Assembly: GCF_916619195.1 (NCBI RefSeq)
Contig: NZ_CAKAKL010000002.1
Location: 1,552,001 to 1,616,000, forward strand
Direction of reading: 5' to 3'
Length of the DNA: 64,000 nt
DNA from: Inquilinus sp. Marseille-Q2685
GTDB lineage: Bacteria; Pseudomonadota; Alphaproteobacteria; DSM-16000; Inquilinaceae
The position numbers and the translations under genes are program-made. This document shows, in pieces, positions 21,124 to 29,873 of this stretch. Every line of letters begins with the position of its first letter. The stretch's first letter is position 1. The notes under the pieces are model-generated. The model worked only from the letters and a program-made list of their open reading frames with translations. It made no database searches and was not told where the DNA came from.

Positions 21124-21977
21124 CGCGTTCCTCCCGCTCCGGCCAACCAGGCCGGGTCACGGCGCAGCACCGGCAGCCGGTCCTGGACACGGTGGATCGA
21201 GGGCAGCGAGGCCAGGAGGCCGCGGGTGTAGGGATGCTCGGCCCGTTCCAGGTCGGCAGCGGGCAGGATCTCCATCACCCGGCCGGCATACATGATCACC
21301 ACCCGGTCGCAGAAGCGGCGGACCAGGTTGAGGTCGTGGCTGATCAGGATCAGGCCGAGGCCGCGGCTCTCGATCAGCTCGTCCAGCAGGTGCAGCACCT
21401 CGAGCCGCACGGTGACGTCGAGCGCCGAGGTCGGCTCGTCGGCAATGACCACGTCCGGGCCGGCGATCAGCATCATCGCGATCATGACGCGCTGGCCCAT
21501 CCCGCCCGAGATCTCATGCGGGTATAGTCGCGCCACCCGGGCAGGGTCGCGGATCTTCACCGCCTCCAGGATCGCCAGGGTGCGCTCCTTCGCCTCGCGG
21601 GCCGGTCCCCTGTGATGCAGCCGCCAGGCCTCGGCGATCTGCTCGCCGACCGGCACCACCGGGTTCAGCGAGTATTTCGGGTCCTGCAGGATCAGCCCCA
21701 TGCGCCGGCCGCGCAGCTCCATCATCTGTTTCTCGCTCGCGGCCAGCAGGTCGGTGCCGCGGAAGGCCAGCCGGTCGGCGGTGACCCGGGCGGCGGGCGG
21801 CAGCAGCCGCATCAGGGCGCGGCCGACGGTGGACTTGCCGGCGCCGGATTCGCCGACGATGCCGAGCTTCTCGCGCCCGAGGGTGAAGGACACGCCGCGC
21901 ACCACCGGCACGGCGCCGGCGCCGCGGCCGAAGGCGATGCCGAGGTTGCGGACCTCGATCAGCGGGGCATCGCTCAT
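21120..21977 (-). CDS. ABC transporter ATP-binding protein, DppD-like (importer 2)
   Basis: 285-residue ATPase. Walker A is GESGAGKST, signature SGGMGQRVMIAMM, Walker [13 protein letters not shown] and H-loop LISHDLNLV. The tail HPYTRGLLASLPS marks the DppD class. It overlaps both neighbours by 4 bases (ATGA), so expression is strictly coupled within the operon. Paralogous to the importer-1 gene at 18748-19614. Confidence 0.94.
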
Positions 21978-22897
21978 TCGCCGGACCTCGGGTCGAGCAC
22001 GTCGCGCAGCGCGTCGCCGGCGAGGTTGAAGGCCAGACTGACCACGGCGATGGCGATGCCGGGGGCGGTGATCACCCAGGGGCAGTCGATCATGAACTCA
22101 CGGCCCGTGGAGACCATGGCGCCCCATTCCGGCAGCGGCGGCTGCGCCCCGAGGCCGAGGAAGCCGAGGCCTGCGGCGGTCAGGATGATGCCGGCCATGT
22201 TCAGGGTCAGGCGCACCACCACCGAAGGCAGGCACATCGGCAGGATGTGGCGGGTGATGATCCGCGCCTTCGACGCGCCCTGAAGCCGCACCGCGGCGAT
22301 GAAATCGGCCTTCCGCAGGCTCAGCGCCTCGGCCCGGGCCAAGCGGGCCATCGGGGGCCAGGCGGTCAGGGCGATGGCGATGATGGCGTTGGTGATGCCG
22401 GGGCCGAGCGCCGCGGCGAAGCCCAGCGCCAGCACCAGGCCGGGGAAGGACAGGAAGATGTCCGTGACCCGCATCAGCACCTCGTCGGCCCAGCCGCCGA
22501 GATAGCCGGCGCAGGCGCCGATCAGGAGCCCGATCGGGGCGACGATCACGGTGACCAGCAGGATGATGTAGATCGTCGTCCGCGCGCCGTAGACGACGCG
22601 GGCGAAGACGTCGCGACCGAACTCGTCGGTGCCGAACCAGTGTGCCGCCGAGGGCGGCTGCAGGCGGTTGACCATGTCCTGCGCGACCGGGTCGTGCGAC
22701 GTCAGCCAGGGCGCGGCGACCGCCGCCACGATCAGCAGCAGGATGACGCCGAGCCCGGCGACGCCGAGCGGATGGGCGGCGAAGCGCAGCCAGCCGCGAT
22801 AGAGCTGCTGCATCGCCGACTGGAAGACAGTGCGCGGCGCGTCCGTCTTCAGCCAGGCACGCAGGCTGCCCTGGGGAGCGCTGAGGGTGGCGGTCAT
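21974..22897 (-). CDS. ABC transporter permease, DppC-like (importer 2)
   Basis: 307-residue DppC-type permease starting at ATG 22897, which overlaps the stop of the DppB gene; the longer open frame upstream is inside that gene. It has a cytoplasmic N-terminus of about 45 residues, a helix (LGVAGLGVILLLIVAAVAAPW), GTDEFGRDVFARVVYGAR and the EAA loop (DFIAAVRLQGASKARIITRHILPM). It ends in LAGDALRDVLDPR. Confidence 0.94.
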   Translation of the reverse strand: MTATLSAPQGSLRAWLKTDAPRTVFQSAMQQLYRGWLRFAAHPLGVAGLGVILLLIVAAVAAPWLTSHDPVAQDMVNRLQPPSAAHWFGTDEFGRDVFARVVYGARTTIYIILLVTVIVAPIGLLIGACAGYLGGWADEVLMRVTDIFLSFPGLVLALGFAAALGPGITNAIIAIALTAWPPMARLARAEALSLRKADFIAAVRLQGASKARIITRHILPMCLPSVVVRLTLNMAGIILTAAGLGFLGLGAQPPLPEWGAMVSTGREFMIDCPWVITAPGIAIAVVSLAFNLAGDALRDVLDPRSGE

Positions 22898-23940
22898 CGG
22901 GTGCGCGGGTCCAGGATGCGGTAGAGGCGGTCGGAGATGATGTTGATGGCCAGGAAGACGATGCCGATCAGCAGCACCGCGCCCATCACCACGTTCATGT
23001 CGTTCATCTTCAGCCCCCGGGTGAGGTATTGGCCGAGGCCGGGCCAGCCGAACACGGTCTCGACCAGCACCGCGCCGTCCAGCAGCCCGCCGAAGGTCAG
23101 CGCCAGGACGGTGAGCAGCTGGACGCGGATGTTCTTGAAGGCGTGGGCCCAGATCATCCGCCGGCGCGACACGCCCTTGGCCCGGGCGGAGACGATGTAT
23201 TCCTGGCCCAGCTGCTCCAGCATGAAGCTGCGGGTCATGCGGCTGATATAGGCCACCGAGTAGTAACCGAGGATCGCGCCGGGCAGGATGATGTGGTCGA
23301 GCGCGTCGCGGAACACCTCCCACTCGCCCTGCAGCGCGGTGTCGAGCAGCAGGAGCCCGGTGATCGGCGGCACCAGCCCCTCGTTCAGGATGTCGATCCG
23401 GCCGGAGGCCGCGACCCATTGCAGCTTGGCGTAGAACACGATCAGCGCGATCAGGCCGAGCCAGAAGATCGGCACCGAATGGCCGGCCAGTCCGATCACC
23501 CGGGCCACGTGGTCGATCGGCCGGCCGCGGTTGACCGCGGCGACGACGCCGAGCGGCACCCCGACCAGCGTGCCGCACAGGATGGCGACGAGGGCGAGCT
23601 CGATCGTCGCCGGGAAGACGCTGAGCAGGTCGGCCGAGACCGGCTGGCCGGTGGTCAGCGACCGGCCCATGTCGCCGGTGACGACCCGGCCGACATAGGA
23701 CAGGAACTGCTGCCAGACCGGCTGGTCGAGGCCGAGTTCCTGGTACACGCGGTCATAGGTCGCCTTGTCGACCTCCGACCCGGTCACCGCCAGCACCGGG
23801 TCGGCCGGCAGCAGCCGGCCCATGGAGAAGGTCAGCAGCATCAGCCCGACCAGGGTGACGACGACCGACAGCGTGCGGCCCGACAGGCGCCGCATGCGCA
23901 GGAAGCGTGCGGGCCGATTGAACGCGTCGACCGTCGTCAT
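22894..23940 (-). CDS. ABC transporter permease, DppB-like (importer 2)
   Basis: 348-residue DppB-type permease. It has a basic N-terminus, a first helix, the RLLPADPVLAVTG segment, a long periplasmic loop, and the EAA loop (EYIVSARAKGVSRRRMIWAHAFKN). It lies 7 bases after the solute-binding protein gene and overlaps the DppC-like gene by 4 bases. Confidence 0.94.
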   Translation of the reverse strand: MTTVDAFNRPARFLRMRRLSGRTLSVVVTLVGLMLLTFSMGRLLPADPVLAVTGSEVDKATYDRVYQELGLDQPVWQQFLSYVGRVVTGDMGRSLTTGQPVSADLLSVFPATIELALVAILCGTLVGVPLGVVAAVNRGRPIDHVARVIGLAGHSVPIFWLGLIALIVFYAKLQWVAASGRIDILNEGLVPPITGLLLLDTALQGEWEVFRDALDHIILPGAILGYYSVAYISRMTRSFMLEQLGQEYIVSARAKGVSRRRMIWAHAFKNIRVQLLTVLALTFGGLLDGAVLVETVFGWPGLGQYLTRGLKMNDMNVVMGAVLLIGIVFLAINIISDRLYRILDPRTR

Positions 23941-23947
23941 CGGCCCC

Positions 23948-25531
23948 TCAGTTCTTCTTCACGTCGTGCCAGCGCGTCGACCAGGTCGGGTTGCCGACAT
24001 AGCCGGTGACGCCCTGGCGGATGACATAGGGGTCGGTGCGCTGCAGCACGATGACCAGCGGCGGCACCATCTCCTTGAACTTGCGGTCGATCTCGGAGAA
24101 CAGCTGCGCCCGCCTGGCCGGATCGGTCTCGGACTTCGACGCCTCGACCATTTTGGTCAGCTCCGGCGCGTCGAGCGCGGTGCGCCACAGGTAGTAGCCG
24201 CCGAGCTTCGCCTCGTCCCGATTGTCCGGGTTATAGGCATACTGCACCAGCGTGCCGAACGGGTCCGGCAGGCGCGTGCCGGAATTGCCGACCAGCACCT
24301 GGTACTTCCGAGCGCGGAAATCCGGTGTGTGCTCGCCCGGCACGACCTCGAACTCGACGCCCGCCTTCTTGGCGCTGGCCTGCAGCGCCACCGCCATCTT
24401 CAGCAGCGCGTCGCCCGATGGGTACAGCGTCTTCTTCAGCCCGTCCGGATAGCCGGCCTCGGCCAGCAGCTTCTTGGCCAGCTCGGGGTCGTACTCATAG
24501 CCGGTCGGCTCCCCTGTCGGCGCGCCGGGCATCCCCTTCGGGATGATCGACTGCCAGGGGAAGCCGTTGTAGTTCATCGTGGTCTCGGCCAGCGGCTTCC
24601 AGTCGATGATATGCTGGAAGGCCTCGCGCACCTTGGGCTTGGCGAGGTCCGGGTCCTGCGTGTTCATGGCCATGTAGTAGAAGCCCAGGCCCGGCCCGGG
24701 GTCGACGGTCGCACCCTTGGCCTTCAGCGCCTCGATGTCGCTGTTGGCCATGTACTGGCCGACATCGATGTCGCCGGCCTCGACCTGCAGCCGCAGGTTG
24801 CCGGATTCCGGCACGTGCCGCATGACCACGCGCTTCATCGCCGGCGCGCCGCCCCAATAGTCCGCCCGCGCGTCGCACAGCAGGATGTCGTTCGGCCGCC
24901 AGGTGGTCAGCTTGTACGGGCCGCTGCCGGCGCTGTTCGCCTTCAGCCAGTTCTGGGCCAGGTCGCCGTTCTGCTCGTGCTGCAGCGCCGTCTTCTTGTC
25001 GATGATGCCGAGCGAGGCGCCGGCCAGCGAATAGAGCACGAGGTCGGTCGACACCGGCTGCGGCAGGCTGATCACCAGGGTCCGCTCGTCCTTGGCCTGG
25101 ACCAGCTGGTCGACATTGTTCTTGGTGAAGCCCCAGAGGGCGATGTCGGTCGATCCGACCTGCCCCATCTTGACCACCCGCTGGATGGTCCAGGCCGCAT
25201 CCTCCGCCGTCACCGGATTGCCGGAGGAGAAGGTCGCGCCCTGGCGCAGCGTCATGGTGATGCTGCGCTTGTCGTCGGCGACAGTCCAGCTTTCGGCCAG
25301 CATCGGCCGGATCGTCTGCAGGTCGTCGGGCGCCACCATCACGAGGTTGTCGTAGAGGTTCGAGACGATCTCGGAGACGGTGCGGGCGTTGATCGCCGCC
25401 GGGTCGAGCGACGGCACGGCGCTGAGCTGGGTGCCGATCACCAACGCGTTTGCCGGCGATGCGGCCTGGGCGCCGGGCATGCCGAAGGCGAGCGCCAGGG
25501 CCGCGGTCGCGGCCAGTAGGGACAGTCTCAT
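23948..25531 (-). CDS. ABC transporter substrate-binding protein, family 5 (importer 2)
   Basis: 527-residue periplasmic binding protein of the SBP_bac_5 family. The start is ATG 25531, preceded by GGGAGGA, giving a clear signal peptide (MRLSLLAATAALALAFG to GAQA). It shares SGNPVTAEDAAW, WLKANSAGSGP and WGGAPAMKRVVMRHV blocks with the importer-1 protein. It is 44 bases downstream of the enolase-superfamily gene on the same strand, implying a joint transcript from the operator near 26816 and a sugar-acid-type substrate. Confidence 0.93.
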   Translation of the reverse strand: MRLSLLAATAALALAFGMPGAQAASPANALVIGTQLSAVPSLDPAAINARTVSEIVSNLYDNLVMVAPDDLQTIRPMLAESWTVADDKRSITMTLRQGATFSSGNPVTAEDAAWTIQRVVKMGQVGSTDIALWGFTKNNVDQLVQAKDERTLVISLPQPVSTDLVLYSLAGASLGIIDKKTALQHEQNGDLAQNWLKANSAGSGPYKLTTWRPNDILLCDARADYWGGAPAMKRVVMRHVPESGNLRLQVEAGDIDVGQYMANSDIEALKAKGATVDPGPGLGFYYMAMNTQDPDLAKPKVREAFQHIIDWKPLAETTMNYNGFPWQSIIPKGMPGAPTGEPTGYEYDPELAKKLLAEAGYPDGLKKTLYPSGDALLKMAVALQASAKKAGVEFEVVPGEHTPDFRARKYQVLVGNSGTRLPDPFGTLVQYAYNPDNRDEAKLGGYYLWRTALDAPELTKMVEASKSETDPARRAQLFSEIDRKFKEMVPPLVIVLQRTDPYVIRQGVTGYVGNPTWSTRWHDVKKN

Positions 25532-25575
25532 TCTCGTCCTCCCTGTCGGGGCGGATGCCCACCGTTCTTGGTTGC

Positions 25576-26772
25576 TTACGGAAACGCGCTCGATCCGTCG
25601 GGGCGGAGGCCGACGCGCCGCTCCCAATGGACGTAGCCGTCGGTCTTCAGCACCTCCTCGTCGATCTCGACGCCCCAGCCCGGCCGGTCGGGACGCAGCT
25701 CAAGATAGCCTTCGCGCGGGAGATACGGGTCCTTCACATACCAGGCGCCGGCCGAGGGATCGGCCTTCGCCCCGCCGCCACCCGCCTCGAAGGTGTAGTT
25801 GGGGCCGTGCGGCAGCCGGTACTCCAGGATGCGGAAGTTCGGCTGGGCAGCGGAGAAATGCAGGTTCACCGCCGTGGCCAGCGGTCCCATCGGATTGTGC
25901 GGCGCGACCGTGACGTAATGCGCCTCGGCGATCGCCGCGATCTTGCGCATCTCCAGCAGGCCGCCGACGACGCAGATGTCGGGCTGGATGATGTCGGCCC
26001 CGCGATGGGACAGGAGGCGCAGGAACTCGAAGCGGCTGTACAGCGACTCGCCGGTCGCCAGCGTGCAGGCCATCTGCCGCTTGATGTCGCCCCAGACCTC
26101 GACATTCTCCGGCCGGATCGGCTCCTCGAAGAACAGCGGGTCGTAGGGCGCCAGCGCGTTGCCGAGCTGCACCGCCTGGTGCGGCTCGAAGATGCGGGCA
26201 TGGGCGTCGAAGGCGATCTCGTAGTCGCTGCGCACCGTTTCCCGCAGCGACCGGAAGTAGTCGGCGCTGGTCCGCACCACCTCGCCCCAGCGGTTCTCGT
26301 AGATGTTGATGCGATAGGGGCTGAGCTTGAAGGCGGTCAGGCCCCAGGCCTCGTTCAGCCGGTCGAACTCCTCCCGCGCCGCAGGCGCATCGGGGGCGGT
26401 GTAGACGCCGGCATAAACGCGCACCCGGTCGCGGGCGTTGCCGCCGAGCAGCATGTAGACCGGGACGCCGAGCGCCTTGGCCGAGATGTCCCACAGGCAG
26501 TGGTCGATCGCCGAGATCGCCGCCAGCGTCAGCGCGCCCGGCGGGAAGCGGGTCTGCTGCATCAGGTACTGGACGATGTATTCGATGCGACGCGGGTCCT
26601 GCCCCTGCAGGAAGGTGAACAGGTACTCCAGCAGCGGCGCCAGCGCCCGGTCGGGCCCGTGGTTGTAGCACTCGCCCCAGCCGGTCAGGCCGTCATCGGT
26701 GTCAATGGCGACGAGCAGACGCGGGCGGTCCTTGTCGCGCGTCATATAGGTCCGCAGACGGTCGATCTTCAC
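25576..26772 (-). CDS. Mandelate racemase/muconate lactonizing enzyme family dehydratase
   Basis: 398-residue enolase-superfamily enzyme that abstracts the alpha proton of a sugar acid, usually dehydrating it. The N-terminal capping domain is followed by a barrel with DAHARI (metal Asp and catalytic His), FFEEPI and ATGES metal Glu residues, QPDICVVGG and VAPHNPMGP with the second His. These match the galactonate/mannonate dehydratase subgroup. The start is GTG 26772 with GGGGAGGA upstream. It leads the importer-2 transcript and is divergent from a GntR gene across a strong dyad. The exact sugar acid is not certain. Confidence 0.9.
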   Translation of the reverse strand: MKIDRLRTYMTRDKDRPRLLVAIDTDDGLTGWGECYNHGPDRALAPLLEYLFTFLQGQDPRRIEYIVQYLMQQTRFPPGALTLAAISAIDHCLWDISAKALGVPVYMLLGGNARDRVRVYAGVYTAPDAPAAREEFDRLNEAWGLTAFKLSPYRINIYENRWGEVVRTSADYFRSLRETVRSDYEIAFDAHARIFEPHQAVQLGNALAPYDPLFFEEPIRPENVEVWGDIKRQMACTLATGESLYSRFEFLRLLSHRGADIIQPDICVVGGLLEMRKIAAIAEAHYVTVAPHNPMGPLATAVNLHFSAAQPNFRILEYRLPHGPNYTFEAGGGGAKADPSAGAWYVKDPYLPREGYLELRPDRPGWGVEIDEEVLKTDGYVHWERRVGLRPDGSSAFP

Positions 26773-26814
26773 GCCGCCACTCCTCCCCTTGCCTTGGCGG
26801 TAGACTTAACCTCA

Positions 26815-26838
26815 TGAGACCTGATATATCAAGTCTCA
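26815..26838. promoter_or_regulatory. 24-bp dyad operator between enolase-superfamily gene and GntR gene
   Basis: Near-perfect inverted repeat: TGAGAC arm, a perfect TGATATATCA core (26822-26831) and GTCTCA arm, with a single mismatched pair (C26821/A26832). It lies 43 bases from the GTG start on the minus strand and 47 bases before the GntR start on the plus strand. Its AT-rich content in about 70% GC DNA and central position make it the best operator candidate for the GntR protein at 26885. Confidence 0.7.
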
Positions 26839-26884
26839 AGAAATCGCCGACGCCGGAATCCGCCGGAGGCAACGAGAGGACCAC

Positions 26885-27565
26885 GTGCACCGCCCCCTGC
26901 CATCGCTCGATCCGAACATGCTGAAGGGGCTGCGCGACCATGTTCACGAGCAGTTGCGCCAGGCCATCATCTCCGGCCAGCTGCCGACCGGATCGCTGCT
27001 GAACGAGCGCCAGGCGGCGGCACAGCTGGGCGTCAGCACCACGCCGGTGAAGGAGGCGCTGCGCCGGCTGGAGCTGGAAGGGCTGGTGCGGACCGAGCCG
27101 CGCCGCGGCATCCGCATCACCTTCGACGCCGCCCAGGCCGAGGAGATGGCGCTGGCGCGCGCGGCGCTGGAGAGCATGATCGCGCGCCAGGCGGCGACGC
27201 GGATCACGGATGAGACGATCGCGGAGCTGCGCGCGGTCGGCGAGGCCATGCGCCAGGCGACGGCGTCGGGCGCGGTGCGCCGGCTGATCACGCTGAACGA
27301 GACCTTCCACGAGACCATCCACGCCGCCTCGGGCTGCCGCTACCTGCAGCGCCTGCTTGCCGGACAGCTGGTCTACGACAAGGCGGCCCGCCGCTTCCTG
27401 CTCGGCGACCAGGAGGAGCGCGAGCGCGCTCTGGGCGAGCATCTGAGCATCCTCGCCGCCCTCGAGGCGCGGGACCCCGACGCGGCCGAACGGGCGATGC
27501 GCGACCACATCGTGCGGTCGGGCCGGCAACATGTGCAGACGGCGTTCGCGCGCCGGAAGGAGTAG
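26885..27565 (+). CDS. GntR-family (FCD) transcriptional regulator
   Basis: 226-residue regulator with a winged helix-turn-helix at about residues 15-80 (LPTGSLLNERQAAAQLGVS, TPVKEALRRLELEGLVRTEP) and an FCD domain carrying conserved metal/effector-binding His residues (NETFHETIH, later RDH). The start is GTG 26885 with GAGAGGA four bases upstream; ATG 26918 is a shorter alternative. It is followed after 6 bases by a DHDPS-like gene, so regulator and enzyme are cotranscribed opposite the importer-2 operon. Confidence 0.92.
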   Translation: MHRPLPSLDPNMLKGLRDHVHEQLRQAIISGQLPTGSLLNERQAAAQLGVSTTPVKEALRRLELEGLVRTEPRRGIRITFDAAQAEEMALARAALESMIARQAATRITDETIAELRAVGEAMRQATASGAVRRLITLNETFHETIHAASGCRYLQRLLAGQLVYDKAARRFLLGDQEERERALGEHLSILAALEARDPDAAERAMRDHIVRSGRQHVQTAFARRKE

Positions 27566-27571
27566 CTGAAA

Positions 27572-28474
27572 ATGGACAACCGGAACGGCCTGCGGCGCGC
27601 GCTGTGCGGCATCTCGGGCGTGCATGCGACCGCCTATACGGCCGAGGGCGGCGTCGACGCGGACCTCACCGGCCGCATCGTCGAGCGCATCGTCGCGGGC
27701 GGCATCCCCAATGTCGTTGCCGCCGGCAACACCGGCGAGTTCTACGCCCTGTCGCCCGACGAGGTGCGGCTGGTGCACGACACGGCGGTGGCCGCCGCCC
27801 GGGGCCGCAGCAACGTGATCGCAGCCGTCGGCCGGTCGCTGACCGAGGCGATCGCGCTGGGCCGCCGGGCCAGGGAGGCCGGGGCGACCGCGATCATGTC
27901 GCACCAGCCGCTCGACCCCTTCGCCGCGCCCCAGGCCCAGGCCGCCTATTTCCGGGCGATCGCGGATGCGGTCGACCTGCCGCTGGTCGCCTATGTCCGG
28001 TCCGACGCCATGGGCCTCAACGACCTGCTGTCGGTGGCCAACCACCCGAATGTCGTCGGCGTGAAGTTCGCCACCACCAACCTGATGCTGCTGGCCGAAT
28101 GCGTGCGGTCGAGCGACGCCGCCACCGCCGTCTGGGTCTGCGGCCTGGCCGAGGGCTGGGCGGCGCCCTTCTATGCCCTCGGCGCCCGCGGCTTCACCTC
28201 CGGCCTGGTCAATGTCGACCCGGCGCGGTCGCTGGCCATCCATGCGGCGCTGGAGGCGGGCGACTATGCCAAAGCCCGCGCCCTGGTCAACGAGATCGCC
28301 CGCTTCGAGACGCTGCGCACCCGCTACGGCAACGGCGCCAACGTCACCGTGGTCAAGGAGGCGCTGGGCCTGCTGGGCTTCCCGGCCGGCGCGGTGCGCC
28401 TGCCGGGCCTGCCGGCCCTGGACCCGGCGGACCGGGAGACGCTCGAGCGCGAGGTGTCGCGCTGGGGGCTTTGA
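27572..28474 (+). CDS. Dihydrodipicolinate synthase/N-acetylneuraminate lyase family protein
   Basis: 300-residue TIM-barrel class I aldolase or dehydratase, acting on 2-keto-3-deoxy sugar acids or related compounds. Visible are AGNTGEFYALSPDE (the family's GTTGE-like phosphate/carboxylate loop) and the Schiff-base Lys in VVGVKFATTN. The catalytic Tyr strand reads LVAYVRSDAMG, differing from both YNxP (DapA) and YNRDN (KdgD). It is therefore related to but distinct from the KdgD at 12300. AAGGAG lies 8 bases before the ATG. It probably acts after the enolase-superfamily dehydratase encoded divergently. Confidence 0.88.
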   Translation: MDNRNGLRRALCGISGVHATAYTAEGGVDADLTGRIVERIVAGGIPNVVAAGNTGEFYALSPDEVRLVHDTAVAAARGRSNVIAAVGRSLTEAIALGRRAREAGATAIMSHQPLDPFAAPQAQAAYFRAIADAVDLPLVAYVRSDAMGLNDLLSVANHPNVVGVKFATTNLMLLAECVRSSDAATAVWVCGLAEGWAAPFYALGARGFTSGLVNVDPARSLAIHAALEAGDYAKARALVNEIARFETLRTRYGNGANVTVVKEALGLLGFPAGAVRLPGLPALDPADRETLEREVSRWGL

Positions 28475-28486
28475 TCGCGGCCGGCT

Positions 28487-28604
28487 CCCCCTCACCCTCC
28501 CATTCGCCAACGCGAATGGGCCCCTCCCTCTCCCCGAGGGAGAGGGCATGTTCACCTCTCCTTGGGGAGAGGTCGAAATCGCGAAGCGATTTCGGGTGAG
28601 GGGG
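28487..28604. repeat. Cloverleaf-like palindromic intergenic element
   Basis: 118-bp element in the gap between convergent genes. Outer arms CCCCCTCACC (28487-28496) and GGTGAGGGGG (28595-28604) enclose four consecutive perfect hairpins. They are 28499-28520 (9-bp CCCATTCGC stem), 28526-28546 (9-bp CCCTCTCCC stem, 3-base loop), 28554-28573 (8-bp ACCTCTCC stem) and 28574-28594 (9-bp CGAAATCGC stem, 3-base loop). Similar C/T-rich palindromes are common intergenic repeats in proteobacterial genomes. It may also end transcription from both sides. Confidence 0.75.
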
Positions 28605-28652
28605 TGGCCCCGGGCCATCCATCTGCCTCGGCCCTCATCGCCGGGCGCCCTC

Positions 28653-29873
28653 TCACCGCCCGCTGAAATACGGCGCCCGCCGGAGGCGCGTCTGGACATA
28701 GACGTGCTCCCGGTGCGTGCCGGGCGCATAGGACCGGTCGGAGCCGGGCACGGCGACGTTGCGCTCGCTCGGGAAGCGCGCGACGAACTCCTCGTCGATG
28801 TCGCAGCCGAGGCCCGGCGCGTCGGGCACGGCGATCGAGCCGTCCTGCTGCAGTGGATGCGGCACCACGGTCCGGGCGCGGCCCGGCCAGTCGGCATCCA
28901 GCCGCTCCAGGATCAGCGCGTTCGGGATCGCGGCCAGCAGATGCAGCGCCGCATATTCGGCGACCGGGCCGAGCGAGCCGGAATGCGGCGCCATCATGAT
29001 GTGATGGGCCTCCGCCATCGCCGCGATCTTCTTCATCTGGGTCAGACCCCCGGCCCGGCCGGTGTCGGGCTGGATGACGTCGACCAGCTCGCGCTCGATC
29101 AACTCTCGCTCCCCGAAGATCGTCGCCATGCGCTCGCCCGCCGCCAGCGGTACATGGGCGGCGTCGCGGATGCGCCTGTAGCCGTCCAGGTTTTCGGGCG
29201 CGATCGGGTCCTCGATCCACAGCAGGTTGTAGGGTTCGAGCGCCCGCGCCAGCCGGGCCGCGTCGGCCGGGGTCAGCCAGGGCGGGCCGTGCAGGTCGAT
29301 GGCGATGTCGACCTCGTCGCCCACCGCCTCGCGCAAGGTCGCGACCTTGCGCACAGGATCGGCGACGCCGCCGCATTTGATCGTGCGGATGCCGTGGCTC
29401 TTCACCGCCAGCGCCGCCTCGGCCGTGTTGGCGTGGGAGTAGATCGGCACCCGGTCGCGCATCTTGCCGCCGAGCAGGTTCCACACCGGCACGCCGAGCG
29501 CCTTGCCCTTGATGTCCCACAGCGCGACGTCGATGCCGGTCATGGCGCCGGCGCCGACCGTGCCGAGCATGCCGTGCCCCATCGTCGCGACCTGCATCTT
29601 CTGCCACAGCCGCTCGATATGCGTCGGGTCCTCGCCGATCAGCAGGGCCTTCAGGTCCTGCACCGCGGTCTCGATCACCCGCGGCCAGCCGGAGCATTCA
29701 CCGATGCCGACGATGCCGGCATCGGTATAGACCTTGACGAACAGCCAGTTGCGGAAGCCGCCGAGCTTGCCCTCCGCGATCGCCGCGTCGCCGAGCCGGC
29801 CATCCGTCGCCCATTTGTCGGGGTCCGGCGGGCCCGCCTGCATCAGGAAGGTCCGGATGTCGGTGATCTTCAT
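28653..29873 (-). CDS. Mandelate racemase/muconate lactonizing enzyme family dehydratase
   Basis: 406-residue enolase-superfamily protein, a second sugar-acid dehydratase candidate. Barrel motifs are DLHGPP (metal Asp, His), WIEDPI, AAGERM (metal Glu), QPDTGRAGG and MAPHSGSLGP (His), in the order seen in the galactonate/mannonate dehydratase-like group. It differs clearly from the paralogue at 25576 (WIEDPI against FFEEPI). It is the last gene of the importer-3 operon, overlapping the fused ATPase gene by 4 bases, so import and first catabolic step are co-expressed. Confidence 0.9.
   Translation of the reverse strand: MKITDIRTFLMQAGPPDPDKWATDGRLGDAAIAEGKLGGFRNWLFVKVYTDAGIVGIGECSGWPRVIETAVQDLKALLIGEDPTHIERLWQKMQVATMGHGMLGTVGAGAMTGIDVALWDIKGKALGVPVWNLLGGKMRDRVPIYSHANTAEAALAVKSHGIRTIKCGGVADPVRKVATLREAVGDEVDIAIDLHGPPWLTPADAARLARALEPYNLLWIEDPIAPENLDGYRRIRDAAHVPLAAGERMATIFGERELIERELVDVIQPDTGRAGGLTQMKKIAAMAEAHHIMMAPHSGSLGPVAEYAALHLLAAIPNALILERLDADWPGRARTVVPHPLQQDGSIAVPDAPGLGCDIDEEFVARFPSERNVAVPGSDRSYAPGTHREHVYVQTRLRRAPYFSGR

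Noticed and set aside
28487-28604. CRISPR-like array
   Set aside because: The repeats are inverted hairpins of different sequence, not direct repeats with spacers, and no cas genes are present.
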